From CAVTYH01 sp963738835 (GTDB lineage: Bacteria; Planctomycetota; Planctomycetia; Pirellulales; JADZDJ01), in contig CAVTYH010000002.1 of NCBI GenBank assembly GCA_963738835.1, positions 186,001 to 250,000 of the forward strand: a stretch of 64,000 nt of DNA, given 5' to 3'. Position numbers and translations under genes: made by a program. Shown piece after piece: positions 36,993-45,874 of this stretch (position 1 is the first letter of the stretch; each line of letters begins with the position of its first letter). The notes under the pieces were generated by a model. It had not been told where the DNA came from. It saw only the letters and a program-made list of their open reading frames with translations, and ran no database searches.

Positions 36993-38495
36993 CTAGGTGG
37001 CGGCTGCGGCACGCTCGCCGCTGCGGACTTTCGCCAGCATGCGTTCGTAGAGGGCCGTGTATTCCCGCGCGCTGCGGGTCCACGACCAATCTTGTTTCAT
37101 ACCTGTGGTGACAATGCGATCCCACACATCGCGGGGTCCAAACAGATTGACGGCGCGGCGCAGCGTTTCGCTCAGGGCGAAGGCACTGTAATCGTGGAAG
37201 CTGAAGCCGGTGGCGGTCCCGGCGGCCAGAGTTTCGTCGGTGGTGTTGGTCACGGTGTCGGCCAGGCCGCCGGTCGACCGCACCACGGGCACCGTGCCGT
37301 ACTTCAGGCTGTACAGCTGGCTGAGCCCGCACGGCTCGAAGCGGCTGGGCATCAGAAACATATCGGCCCCGGCTTCAATGCGGTGTGCCAGCGGTTCAGA
37401 GAACTCGAGCCGCACGGCCACTTTTTGCGGATGCCGCTGAGCCAGGGTTTGCAGCTGCTCCTGATATTTGGCATCTCCGGTGCCGAGAATGACCCATTGT
37501 ACACCGGACGATTGCACCCATTCCTGAATGACGGCGGTGATCAGATCGACGCCCTTCTGTTCGGTCAACCGGCCGACGAACGCCACCAGCGGCACATCGC
37601 CGGCATCACGGGGCAAGCCGAGTTCTTGTTGCAAGGCCGCGCGGCATGTGGCTTTGCCTTCGTGGAAGTTCAAAACATCGTACTTCGCCGCATCATTTGG
37701 ATCGCTGGCCGGATTCCACACCGCATAATCGACGCCGTTGGCAATGCCCGACAGTACATTTCGCTGCTGCTGCAACACGCCTTCCAGCCCGCAACCGAGC
37801 GGCGGCACTTGAATTTCCTCTGCGTAACGCGGACTGACGGTGTTGATGGCGTCGGCAAACACCAGACCCGTTTTCATCAGGTTCAGCTGACCGAAGAACT
37901 CCATCTGATGCCAGTTGAAGTATTTCCAATCGAGACCGGTCAGCAGCATGTCCCAATGCCAGAACACGCCCTGATACGCCAGATTGTGAACCGTGATGAG
38001 CGAGGCTGCGCGGTCGAGTCGCGGGACGCTGCGATACTCGATCTTGTGGTACGCCGGCACCAGACCGGTCTGCCAATCGTTGACGTGCAAAATATCGACA
38101 TCCAGCTCCAAGAGCCGCACGGCTTCGAGCACCGCACGGCTGAAGAACACGAAGCGTTCGCAATTGTCGGGATAATCTTTGCCGCCCGATTGGTACAGAT
38201 CGGCACGATCGAAATAGCTTGGCTGATCGACAAAATAGACCGGCACGTCGGTTCCGGGAAAATAACCCAAGAGCAGAGTGCCGACGACATTTTTGCGACC
38301 GATGGGGATGCTGAGCTGGATGCCGGTTGGCTCGATCTTTTCGCCCGCCTTATGCACCGAGCGATAGGCCGGCATGATGACCGTGACTTGATGGCCGAGC
38401 CGGGAAAGTTCGATCGGCAGCGCGCCGCAAACATCGGCCAATCCGCCCGTTTTGGCGAAAGGAACCGCTTCGCTGGTGGCCATGACGATTTTCAC
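36993..38495 (-). CDS. glgA: glycogen synthase GlgA
   Basis: A GT5 ADP-glucose:glucan glucosyltransferase of about 500 residues. The ADP-glucose loop is FAKTGGLADVCGALP near the start. HVNDWQTGLVPAY, TVHNLAYQG, FADAINTVSPRYAEEI, FVGRLTEQKGVDL and the C-terminal SRFEPCGLSQLYSLKYG with GGLADTV are all typical. I start at the GTG giving VKIVMATSEAVPF, which matches the usual N-terminus; an ATG at 38561 would add 22 residues. It supports glycogen storage together with the GH57 enzyme. No glgC or glgB is in the window. Confidence 0.93.
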   Translation of the reverse strand: MKIVMATSEAVPFAKTGGLADVCGALPIELSRLGHQVTVIMPAYRSVHKAGEKIEPTGIQLSIPIGRKNVVGTLLLGYFPGTDVPVYFVDQPSYFDRADLYQSGGKDYPDNCERFVFFSRAVLEAVRLLELDVDILHVNDWQTGLVPAYHKIEYRSVPRLDRAASLITVHNLAYQGVFWHWDMLLTGLDWKYFNWHQMEFFGQLNLMKTGLVFADAINTVSPRYAEEIQVPPLGCGLEGVLQQQRNVLSGIANGVDYAVWNPASDPNDAAKYDVLNFHEGKATCRAALQQELGLPRDAGDVPLVAFVGRLTEQKGVDLITAVIQEWVQSSGVQWVILGTGDAKYQEQLQTLAQRHPQKVAVRLEFSEPLAHRIEAGADMFLMPSRFEPCGLSQLYSLKYGTVPVVRSTGGLADTVTNTTDETLAAGTATGFSFHDYSAFALSETLRRAVNLFGPRDVWDRIVTTGMKQDWSWTRSAREYTALYERMLAKVRSGERAAAAT

Positions 38496-38802
38496 GGTGC
38501 GTGCTTTCTGCGGCGATCCGGCGAGCGAAGTAAGGCCTGCTGTCCAATCATAGCCCGGCATTGGGCCGCCGTCGCGGGTAACCTAGCACAAACCGTCGGA
38601 AAGATGAACGGGCTTAAATCATGCCCGCGCAATGGGTTGAGTGGCCACATTTTTTGCCATCGTGGGGTAAAAATGATCGTGAAAATGAGTTGAATCGACG
38701 GGAATTTCCATTGAACTTTTTGAGACCAGCGGCGCACTAACTTGCTGTGAGCCAGGCACGGTCGGTCTGCTTGCATGGCTGCGAACATCGGGCTGGGATA
38801 AA

Positions 38803-39417
38803 ATGGCAGTTGCGTTTTCCAAGCTTTGTTCCGGTTCATGCGCAGTTTCAGCTGTGGCCCAGTTTGATATTCGCGAGATTGCCGAGCGGTGTTTTCCGCG
38901 CATCCATAGGGCTGCGCTGGTGATGTCGGGTAATCCGTGGGATGCCGACGACCTGGCGCAGGAAACGTTTTTGGTGCTATCACGGGAGATCGGCCAGTTC
39001 CGCGGTACAAGCAGCATCGAGACGTGGCTGTACGGCATTCTTTTGAATCTGGATCGACAACACCGGCGGCGCAGCGGTTTGCGACGACATAAGCTGCGCG
39101 TGCTGTGGGCCCATGAGAACGGCGCAGAACGATCGACGCCGGCCGCGGAAACGTGCCTGGAAGTGACGGAGTGGAAACGCAGTTTGTGGAGCAGGGTCGC
39201 GCAGTTGCCGCAAAATCAACAGCACGCACTGGTGCTGCGATTCAGCGAACAGTTGTCTTATCAAGAAATTGCCGAAGTGCTCGAATGCCCGTTGGGAACG
39301 GTGAAATCACGAATTTTTCACGGTCTGGCGGCACTTCGGGAATTGATGCAAGCCGAAGGGCTGGAAGCCGCCGATGCACCACGACATTTGAATGGGGACG
39401 CGAGCCATGCGATTTGA
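38803..39417 (+). CDS. ECF-type RNA polymerase sigma factor
   Basis: A 204-residue sigma-70 family protein with regions 2 and 4 only. Region 2 is marked by DADDLAQETFLVLSREI near residue 47 and TWLYGILLNLDRQHRRR near 76. Region 4 is LPQNQQHALVLRFSEQLSYQ, then EIAEVLECPLGTVKSRIFHG near 165-182, a helix-turn-helix. The following gene overlaps its end by 11 bp and may encode its regulator. The target promoters are unknown. Confidence 0.9.
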   Translation: MAVAFSKLCSGSCAVSAVAQFDIREIAERCFPRIHRAALVMSGNPWDADDLAQETFLVLSREIGQFRGTSSIETWLYGILLNLDRQHRRRSGLRRHKLRVLWAHENGAERSTPAAETCLEVTEWKRSLWSRVAQLPQNQQHALVLRFSEQLSYQEIAEVLECPLGTVKSRIFHGLAALRELMQAEGLEAADAPRHLNGDASHAI

Positions 39418-39994
39418 AGAAATGTTGAACGATGATTGCGAAAAAGCCGAGGCCGATTTGCCGGGCGATCTGGCAATTTTGGCCGAGCAATTGACGGACG
39501 ATGCAAATCATTTGGCGGCGCAGTATCCGGCACCGCTGGGCCTGCGAGCGATTCAAACCGGAACGCATCGTCCCACGCTGAATCGAATTGCCGCTGCCGT
39601 GGTCTTGGTCGCGGTTGGCGCTGGTGGGGCGGTAGTGGCAATACATCCGTGGAAGGCGGCTAAAATGGCCAAGGTTGAAGTCGTTGGCGGTCAACCATCT
39701 GCCGATAGAATTGCCAACGGCGAACGACCGGCGGCGGCAGCGGAGGTTTCACCGGACGATTCGCGTTCGGTTGAAGTTCGTGAGGTAGCGTTCACACCGC
39801 CGGCGCAAAGCGGATCGAACCTCAACGAAGTGCAGATGCTGCGGATTCAATTGACCGCTTTCGAGCAAGTGATTCACAAACTGCAAGATGAGCTGGCACG
39901 GCGTGACAAATCGCAGGCCGAGACCGACAAGGTCGTCGAGCAATTGCGGCAAGAAGTCGATCAACTTCGCCGCCAGCTTGAAGCGAAGAAATAG
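39407..39994 (+). CDS. membrane protein coupled to the ECF sigma factor, possible anti-sigma
   Basis: A 195-residue protein. Residues 1-60 are acidic and helical, one membrane helix follows (IAAAVVLVAVGAGGAVVAI, about 62-80), then a variable linker, and a C-terminal coiled coil (residues 150-195) rich in Q, E, L and R. I see no HxxxCxxC zinc motif, so it is not a classical ZAS anti-sigma. Overlap with the sigma gene and the single membrane span suggest that role all the same. The start is the ATG inside the sigma gene's end. Confidence 0.7.
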   Translation: MRFEEMLNDDCEKAEADLPGDLAILAEQLTDDANHLAAQYPAPLGLRAIQTGTHRPTLNRIAAAVVLVAVGAGGAVVAIHPWKAAKMAKVEVVGGQPSADRIANGERPAAAAEVSPDDSRSVEVREVAFTPPAQSGSNLNEVQMLRIQLTAFEQVIHKLQDELARRDKSQAETDKVVEQLRQEVDQLRRQLEAKK

Positions 39995-40001
39995 CGTTAC
40001 C

Positions 40002-41201
40002 CTACTTGGCGCTGGCAATAAACGCTGAAATGCGTTCCAAGCCGGCTTCCAAATCGCTCATGGCGGCGGCGTACGACATCCGCGCGTAACCTTCAGCGCC
40101 GAAGGCCGAGCCCATCACTGTGGCGACATTCTGCTGCTCTAACAGTGCTAGACACCACTGTGCCGAGGTGTCGCATTTCACACTACCGTAAGTGCGACCA
40201 AGGTGCTTCTTGATGTTGACGAAAGCGTAAAAAGCGCCGCCCATGTCGGGGAAGCTGAGACCGGCAATTTTCGCGAGCTGGCTACGGACGAAATCACGCC
40301 GTTTGGCGAATTCGGCCAGTATCTCACTGACGCAGCTTTGCGGCCCTTCCAGCGCGGCAACCGCGGCGTACTGACTAATGCTGCACGGATTCGACGTCTC
40401 CTGGCTCTGCAAATCGCCCATCGCCTTGGCCACATTGGCTGGCGACAGAGTCCAGCCAATTCGCCAACCGGTCATTGCGTACGACTTGCTGACTCCGTTG
40501 ACGACGATGGTGCGTTCGGCCAACCCCGGCCGAACCGTTGGGAAACTGGCAAAGCGATGCTGGCCGTAAATCAGGTGTTCATAGATTTCATCGCTGATGA
40601 CAATTAAGTTGTGCTCCAACACGACATCGGCCAGCGCCGCCAATTCTTCCGGCGAGTAAACGCTGCCGGTCGGATTGCTCGGCGAACAAAGGAGCAAAAT
40701 CTTGGTCCGCGCCGTAATTGCGGCCTTCAGTTGTGCTGGCGTCAGTTTGAAATCGTACGCTTCTGGCGTGTCGAGAATCACCGGCTTCGCGCCGGTCAGC
40801 TTCACTAGCTCCGCATAGCTGACCCAGTACGGCGCCGGAATGATGACTTCATCCCCGGAATTGCACAGCACGACGAACACATTGTGGAGGGAATGCTTCG
40901 CACCGTTGGAAATCACCACTTGTCCCGACGCGTACTCCAAACCCGTGTTCTTTTGGTAGGTTTTGACCACCGCCTTTTTCAATTCAGGAATCCCGCTGGC
41001 CACGGTGTAGTGGGTGTGGCCCGCCTTCATGGCGGCGTTGGCCGCGTCGCAAATGTGCCGGGGCGTGGTGAAATCGGGCTCGCCCACGCTGAAGTCGTAC
41101 ACTTTTTTCCCAGCTGCCGCCAATTCTTTGGCCTTGGCCGCCATCGCCAGTGTGGCCGAGGGCTCTAAAGCGGAAACCACGCGAGAGATTTGCATCGCCA
41201 T
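40002..41201 (-). CDS. class I/II pyridoxal-phosphate aminotransferase, aspartate type
   Basis: A 399-residue aminotransferase. The segments are DFSVGEPDFTTPRHI near residue 39, ISNGAKHSLHNV near 97, PAPYWVSYAELV near 123, LLCSPSNPTGSVYS near 170, ISDEIYEHLIY near 200, and the PLP lysine in GVSKSYAMTGWRIGW near 234-248. C-terminal RMSYA supplies the substrate-binding arginine. The sequence fits the thermophile/plant-type (Ib) aspartate aminotransferases, some of which also act on prephenate. It converges on the membrane protein at 39407, with seven bases between them. Confidence 0.92.
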   Translation of the reverse strand: MAMQISRVVSALEPSATLAMAAKAKELAAAGKKVYDFSVGEPDFTTPRHICDAANAAMKAGHTHYTVASGIPELKKAVVKTYQKNTGLEYASGQVVISNGAKHSLHNVFVVLCNSGDEVIIPAPYWVSYAELVKLTGAKPVILDTPEAYDFKLTPAQLKAAITARTKILLLCSPSNPTGSVYSPEELAALADVVLEHNLIVISDEIYEHLIYGQHRFASFPTVRPGLAERTIVVNGVSKSYAMTGWRIGWTLSPANVAKAMGDLQSQETSNPCSISQYAAVAALEGPQSCVSEILAEFAKRRDFVRSQLAKIAGLSFPDMGGAFYAFVNIKKHLGRTYGSVKCDTSAQWCLALLEQQNVATVMGSAFGAEGYARMSYAAAMSDLEAGLERISAFIASAK

Positions 41202-41489
41202 CGCCAGGTCCTTTCGAGGTCGTCAATCGCCAACAGAACGACAATCATATTCCGCCAGTGGTTCGAGTCCAAGCGGCGCGAACCGCTCGCCAAACTTGCT
41301 GACGATCGATCGCAGTACGATTCGGATCGGTCGAGAATCGAAGATTCGTCTTGACGCATTTTGTACAATCATGGTCCAATGAGAACTTGTGATGCATTTC
41401 TAGCGGCAATCCGCCTGACACGGAGCACCCCAGGCATCGCCGCTTATTTGTCCGTTCGCGGTGCTCGTTTCGAAAGAGGAGCCACGGAA

Positions 41490-41573
41490 ATGGCAGCTAA
41501 GAAGAAAGCCGGCGCCAAAAAGGCCAAACGCTCGCCCAAGAAAAAGGCCAGCAAGAAGGGCCGCAAGAAGTAG
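41490..41573 (+). CDS. 27-residue lysine-rich peptide
   Basis: The frame encodes M-A-A-K-K-K-A-G-A-K-K-A followed by more K, R, S and P: 27 residues, 15 of them Lys or Arg. AAAGAGGAG lies ten bases before the ATG, a strong ribosome site, and a GC-rich hairpin follows the stop at 41631. The composition resembles a histone-H1 tail, so nucleic-acid binding is likely. A longer in-frame reading starts upstream (41361) but lacks a good site. It lies in the gap ahead of the DEAD-box helicase gene. Confidence 0.65.
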   Translation: MAAKKKAGAKKAKRSPKKKASKKGRKK

Positions 41574-41630
41574 TTCGATGCGCAAGCGCGCCACGAAGTA
41601 CTTCGCCTTTTGAATTTGATCTGACGAGAA

Positions 41631-41664
41631 AAGCCGGCCCCTGCGACAGCGCGTGGGCCGGCTT
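41631..41664. terminator. GC-rich hairpin, probable terminator
   Basis: The arms aagccggccc and gggccggctt are perfectly complementary around a 14-base loop. Read on the minus strand the stem is followed by TTTTCTC; on the plus strand there is no U-run. It most likely closes the short transcript of the 27-residue gene. Confidence 0.6.
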
Positions 41665-41905
41665 AATTACTGTCTGGATGCCTGTTATCTAGCGGCTTGG
41701 TGACCGATGGCTTGGTGGATTGGCATTCTAAATCAATGGGCCAACTGCCTTCGTCCCGGCTCACGGCTCCAGACTGCTAGTCACCAGACACTCGCTGTGT
41801 CGCATTGACCAAACCTATTGGCCGTGCTAGAGTTGCGTAAACAATTTAGATTTTTACTTCGCTTCGCTGCGAAATACTCACGCCACGCCTTTTGACGACG
41901 AATTT

Positions 41906-43234
41906 GTGACCGTTACGGTGGATAGCGCGCTGGAATCCTCGGCACGATTTGAGGACCTCAATCTTTCCGATACGATGCTCGCGGCCTTGGCTGCCGCAGG
42001 GTACTCGCAGCCTACGCCTATTCAGGCCGGTCTGATTCCGCGGGCGCTGGCGGGTGTCGATGTGCTCGGCCAAGCGCGAACGGGCACTGGCAAGACCGCC
42101 GCTTTTGCAATTCCGATTCTGGAGCTGCTTGAATCGGGCAAAAAGCACGGTCCGCAAGCCCTGATCCTGGTCCCCACGCGCGAGCTAGCTGTTCAAGTGC
42201 GCGAGGAAGTCGTCAAGCTGTCGCACGGACGGAAAGTCCATTCTGTGGCCGTTTACGGTGGCAAGCCAATTCGTGGTCAAATCGATAAGTTGCAGCGCGG
42301 TGCAGAGGTGGTAATCGGCACGCCGGGCCGAGTGCTCGATCATCTGGCCCGCGGCACCTTGGAATTGCGAGACCTGAAATTTGTGGTTCTGGACGAAGCC
42401 GATCGGATGCTCGACATCGGCTTTCGCCCCGACATCGAAAAGATTCTCCGCCGCTGTCCACAATCCCGACAAACGCTGTTGCTGTCGGCCACCGTGCCGC
42501 CGCCGATTGAGCGTTTGGCGAATCGCTACATGCGCGATCCGGAAACCCAGAATTTCTCCCCCAAGGATGTGGCGGTTGACACAATCGAGCAGTTTTATTT
42601 CACGGTCGACGCCAACCGGAAGTTCGAACTGCTGGAACGCTTGCTGGAGCGAGAACAGCCACGGCAGGCGATCATCTTTTGTCGCACCAAGCGAGGCACC
42701 GAAAAAGTGTACCAGCGGCTGGCAAAAAAAATAAAAGGCGCCGCCACCATCCACGGCGATCTGGCACAAGGAGCGCGCGATCGAGTGATGGCAGGTTTCC
42801 GCGCCGGTGAAGTGCGCTACCTGGTGGCAACCGACGTCGTGGGTCGCGGCATCGATGTCAGCGGCATTTCGCACATCATCAATTACGACATTCCGCAGTT
42901 CTGCGACGATTACGTACACCGCGTGGGCCGCACGGGCCGAATGGGCCGCGAAGGCGTGGCTTATACTTTTGTCACCTCCGAAGAAGGCAACGAACTGACG
43001 CGTATCGAAATGCGGATCAATCGTCTGCTGAAGCGCGACGAAATTCAAGGCTTTTCCACGTCCGACAAAGTAGATGTGGCGCCGGTCTCTGCAGCTCCGG
43101 TCCGAGAGATTGATGCACGCTACCGGCATGATCGTGGTCAACCGGAAACTTTGCCCGCAGTTGCCACGGAGCCCGCTCCGGCGGAGGCTCCGCCGAGTCG
43201 TCCGCCGACGAAGCGCTATCGGCGAGCGCTTTAA
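41906..43234 (+). CDS. DEAD-box RNA helicase
   Basis: A 442-residue RhlE/CshA-type helicase. All motifs are present in order: Q-motif FEDLNLSDTMLAAL...YSQPTPIQ, I ARTGTGKT, Ia PTRELAVQ, GG, Ib GTPGRVLDH, II VLDEADRMLD, III SAT, IV IIFCRT, V ATDVVGRGIDV and VI HRVGRTGRMG. A short proline/alanine-rich and basic tail follows. It unwinds RNA duplexes, probably in ribosome assembly or RNA decay. The start is a GTG (VTVTVDSALESS); no ATG fits the conserved N-terminus. Confidence 0.93.
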   Translation: MTVTVDSALESSARFEDLNLSDTMLAALAAAGYSQPTPIQAGLIPRALAGVDVLGQARTGTGKTAAFAIPILELLESGKKHGPQALILVPTRELAVQVREEVVKLSHGRKVHSVAVYGGKPIRGQIDKLQRGAEVVIGTPGRVLDHLARGTLELRDLKFVVLDEADRMLDIGFRPDIEKILRRCPQSRQTLLLSATVPPPIERLANRYMRDPETQNFSPKDVAVDTIEQFYFTVDANRKFELLERLLEREQPRQAIIFCRTKRGTEKVYQRLAKKIKGAATIHGDLAQGARDRVMAGFRAGEVRYLVATDVVGRGIDVSGISHIINYDIPQFCDDYVHRVGRTGRMGREGVAYTFVTSEEGNELTRIEMRINRLLKRDEIQGFSTSDKVDVAPVSAAPVREIDARYRHDRGQPETLPAVATEPAPAEAPPSRPPTKRYRRAL

Positions 43235-43254
43235 TCCGATGATGCTCGGCGGTG

Positions 43255-44194
43255 CTATTTTCCGCCACTTTCAACCGGCAACAGTTCAGCGGAAACAAGC
43301 ACCTGATACGAACCTGCCGCGTCGGCCGGAGTGCTCTTCAATCCGCTGAGACTTATTGCATCGCCGCTCTTCACGTTCACCGTGGTTTTGCCCAGCAGCG
43401 TGATATAGCTGGGTGTGCGGACTTCATCGCCATTGATGGGCTGATAAATGACAGTGCCGGTAGCCTCAGGGGCGAAGAAGGACTTTTCCGCATCCATGTC
43501 GAGCACGATTTGGTCGCCGCCACTAACGCGCGCCGCAACCTTAACAATCGTGCCGATATTGTCGAGTGTCACCGTTGAAATTCGGCCGGTGTTGGTTGTG
43601 TTCGTGGCGGTCACCCTTGGTTTGCGTTCTCCCTGCTGGGCAACGGCCTCTCGTCCTTCCAGCGTCGTCAATTGAAAATGATTGACGACGACTGCGCGTC
43701 CTTCCTTTTCCAACTTGGCTAGTTGCTCCAGCACTTTGCCGCGCGGACCGGACGGCAGCAAGTCAGCCGGCACGAGTGGCCGCACCCTCAGCGCCTTTGG
43801 GAGCCTCAGGCTGTAAATTGACGAACCACACGTCGATCGTTATCATCCGCGGCTGGTGGTCGAGCTGATCCAAGATTTTTACGATCTCTTTGAGCGTTTC
43901 CGCAGGCGCAGACAGCAACAGGAAATTACTGCCCGGCACGGAGACCGCAGTGACCGGTGGTGCGGCGCCGTTGTTAAACAGCGCCAAGATTCTTTCGGCC
44001 ACTGTGGCTGGATCCAAATGATGCATGGGAAACAGCAGCCGTTCAAAACGCGGGCCCTGGGCAGCGGTGCCATCGGACGTTGCGGCGGCAGCCACTTGCG
44101 CATCTGCGCCACGTGGTGGCTGACTGACCTGGGCAAGGCAGTTGGTCGTGACTAACAGTACTGTCACTGTCGCAGCTATACCTGTAAGATGCAT
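43255..44194 (-). CDS. secretin N-domain-like exported protein (interrupted)
   Basis: About 313 residues. A signal peptide (AATVTVLLVTTNCLA) precedes a domain with FPMHHLDPATVAERILALF, VPGSNFLLLSAPAETLKEIVKILDQLD and MITIDVWFVNL, which is the repeating fold of secretin N-domains. The second part (43255-43785) has a beta-rich region (TGRISTVTLDNIGTIVKVAA, PSYITLLGKTTVNVKSGD) like the pore-side part of secretins but without the full beta domain. The frame switches near 43765-43790. No type II secretion genes are adjacent. It may be a stand-alone periplasmic relative. Confidence 0.65.
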
Positions 44195-44341
44195 GGCAAG
44201 CTCCCTTTGATAGTATCCTGATCAGGCCGGATCGTGTGCCGAACCAACCCCGTTTGGTGGATTCTAGAGCCGCAAAGACCCAGCTTACAGATTGAAACCC
44301 CCGATGTTACAGAACGAGCCGGAGTTGCATTCCAGTCGTTT

Positions 44342-44722
44342 TCACCACGCTGCAGCGGCCCGGATCAGTTGAATTAACACCGATCGATGGCACCGAGTTT
44401 CGTCTTCGCAATAACAACCTATTGCGATTCGCGTCCGCTGCGCTACGGTTGCCAGCAGTTCGATCGTATGTCGGGCCGTGGGCTCTTTCATTTCCGCACG
44501 ATAAGCTCGAAAGAATTGAGCGACCGTTTTCTTGCCCGATGTGAACTCTTTGAGCAGCTTTCGACTGGGAGCGACCAGCGGCAGCCAGACGTCGAACAGT
44601 CCACGCTTGGCATACTCTTTCTTCGGCACCCCCCGCGGCAAGAAGCGGACCGTGCCTATTCGTAATCCTTCACCGGGTTTACGGGGCGAACCAATTTGAT
44701 ACGTTTTTGCCTGTAGCGCCAT
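44342..44722 (-). CDS. DUF488 family protein
   Basis: A 126-residue protein of the DUF488 group. It has LRIGTVRFLPRGVPKKEYAK at residues 20-39, FDVWLPLVAPSRKLL near 43, KKTVAQFFRAYRAEM near 64, and the cysteine cluster IGCYCEDETRCHRSVL near 100, the usual signature. The family is uncharacterised. Its ATG lies six bases past the stop of the binding-protein gene upstream, so they are likely one transcript. Confidence 0.87.
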   Translation of the reverse strand: MALQAKTYQIGSPRKPGEGLRIGTVRFLPRGVPKKEYAKRGLFDVWLPLVAPSRKLLKEFTSGKKTVAQFFRAYRAEMKEPTARHTIELLATVAQRTRIAIGCYCEDETRCHRSVLIQLIRAAAAW

Positions 44723-44727
44723 GGAAT

Positions 44728-45795
44728 CTATTCTCCGGTCGCAAATTCATCGCGCAAAAATTTGGCCGCTGTTTCCCATTTGTCGGCGGCCTTCTGAAAA
44801 TCAACTTTCATTGCTTGAATCGTGTGTGGCGTTTCGACTCGCACTTTGGCATGGACTTGCGGATTGAGCGGAATCTGGGCGTAGGACATTCGGCAAGTTT
44901 CGTTTCCACGGCCGGAGAAAGCAGATAATCAACCAGCCGACGAGCCGCTTCTGGATGCGGGCAAGCCTTGAGAATCGAAAGCGTGTTGGGAATAAACAGC
45001 GTGCCGATCTCGTTCGGCCCTTGATCGGGATACACAATTTCGACCGGCATGCCTTGATCAACTTCGACCATCGCGTCATCGGTGTCGGTGAGTCCGAAGA
45101 CGAGCTGACCCGCGGCCACTGCTTCGGCAACCCGCTTGTTGCCGCCGAGAATCTGTATATCGTTGGCTTTGAGTCGGCGGAAGAAATCTTCCGCCTTCTC
45201 ATCGCCCCAGAAGGCAAACAAACAGGCCGCTTGCGTGGCAGTCGTGCCGAATAGCGGCTTGGCGATGCCGATTTGGCCACGCCATTTCGGATCGGCCAGA
45301 TCGTGAATTGACTGCGGTTTCACCTTCCCCTCAGTCAATTTCTTGTTCACGATCAGAATTCGCGCGGGCAGCAAAACCAAACCAGGTGTTGTTTGGCGAC
45401 CGCCACTGCTGGTCAAAGGCATCGGCGGCCAGCGGATGGTACTCTTCCAGCAATCCCAACTTTTCCAATCTCAGCGTGTTCAGAATTTCGTTGTTCCAGA
45501 ACACATCGCACCGTGGCTGTTTGGCTTCCGCGATGATTTCGCTGGTGAGCCCGACGGTCTTCGTGCTTTCCGCGTCGAATTTAGGCAACACTTCGATGCC
45601 GGAGGACTTTGTGAAATCTTCTAAAACGGGTTTCGCAAACTCCTCATCCAGCGCGCTGTAAACGACAACCTCCGACTTCGCCTGCCGGCCCGCGTTGTTT
45701 GACGACGGGCAACCCTGCTGAGTGCCAAGGCAAATTGCCAGTCCGGCGCCAATCACCAAAGTCTTGATGCGAATTCGAAAAGCCGTTGTTTTCAT
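44728..45795 (-). CDS. iron-type ABC transporter substrate-binding lipoprotein (interrupted)
   Basis: About 355 residues. The N-terminus has a lipoprotein-like signal (VIGAGLAICLGTQQGC). EVVVYSALDEEFAKPVLEDF and DVFWNNEILNTLRLEKLGLL are typical of FbpA/AfuA-like Fe(III)-binding proteins. The middle frame continues RILIVNKKLTEGKVKPQSI and PNEIGTLFIPNTLSILK. The last frame gives QIPLNPQVHAKVRVETP. The breaks near 45367 (one extra base in GGG) and 44880 (one missing base) cancel. No permease or ATPase of this system is in the window, so it may be an orphan or have partners elsewhere. Confidence 0.85.
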
Positions 45796-45874
45796 GGTCA
45801 GAAACCCGCCAGATTTTCCGGTAAAATCGTCAGTTACAATGGAAAGAGACCATTAACCAGATCGTAATCATTGT

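Noticed and set aside
36585..38693. A 702-codon open frame on the plus strand across glgA
   Set aside because: It is the complement of a clearly conserved glycogen synthase and shows no domain of its own; GC-rich codon use keeps the opposite frame open.
41255..41285. ggttcgagtcc as a tRNA 3' half
   Set aside because: No anticodon or acceptor stem is found on either side, and there is no CCA context.
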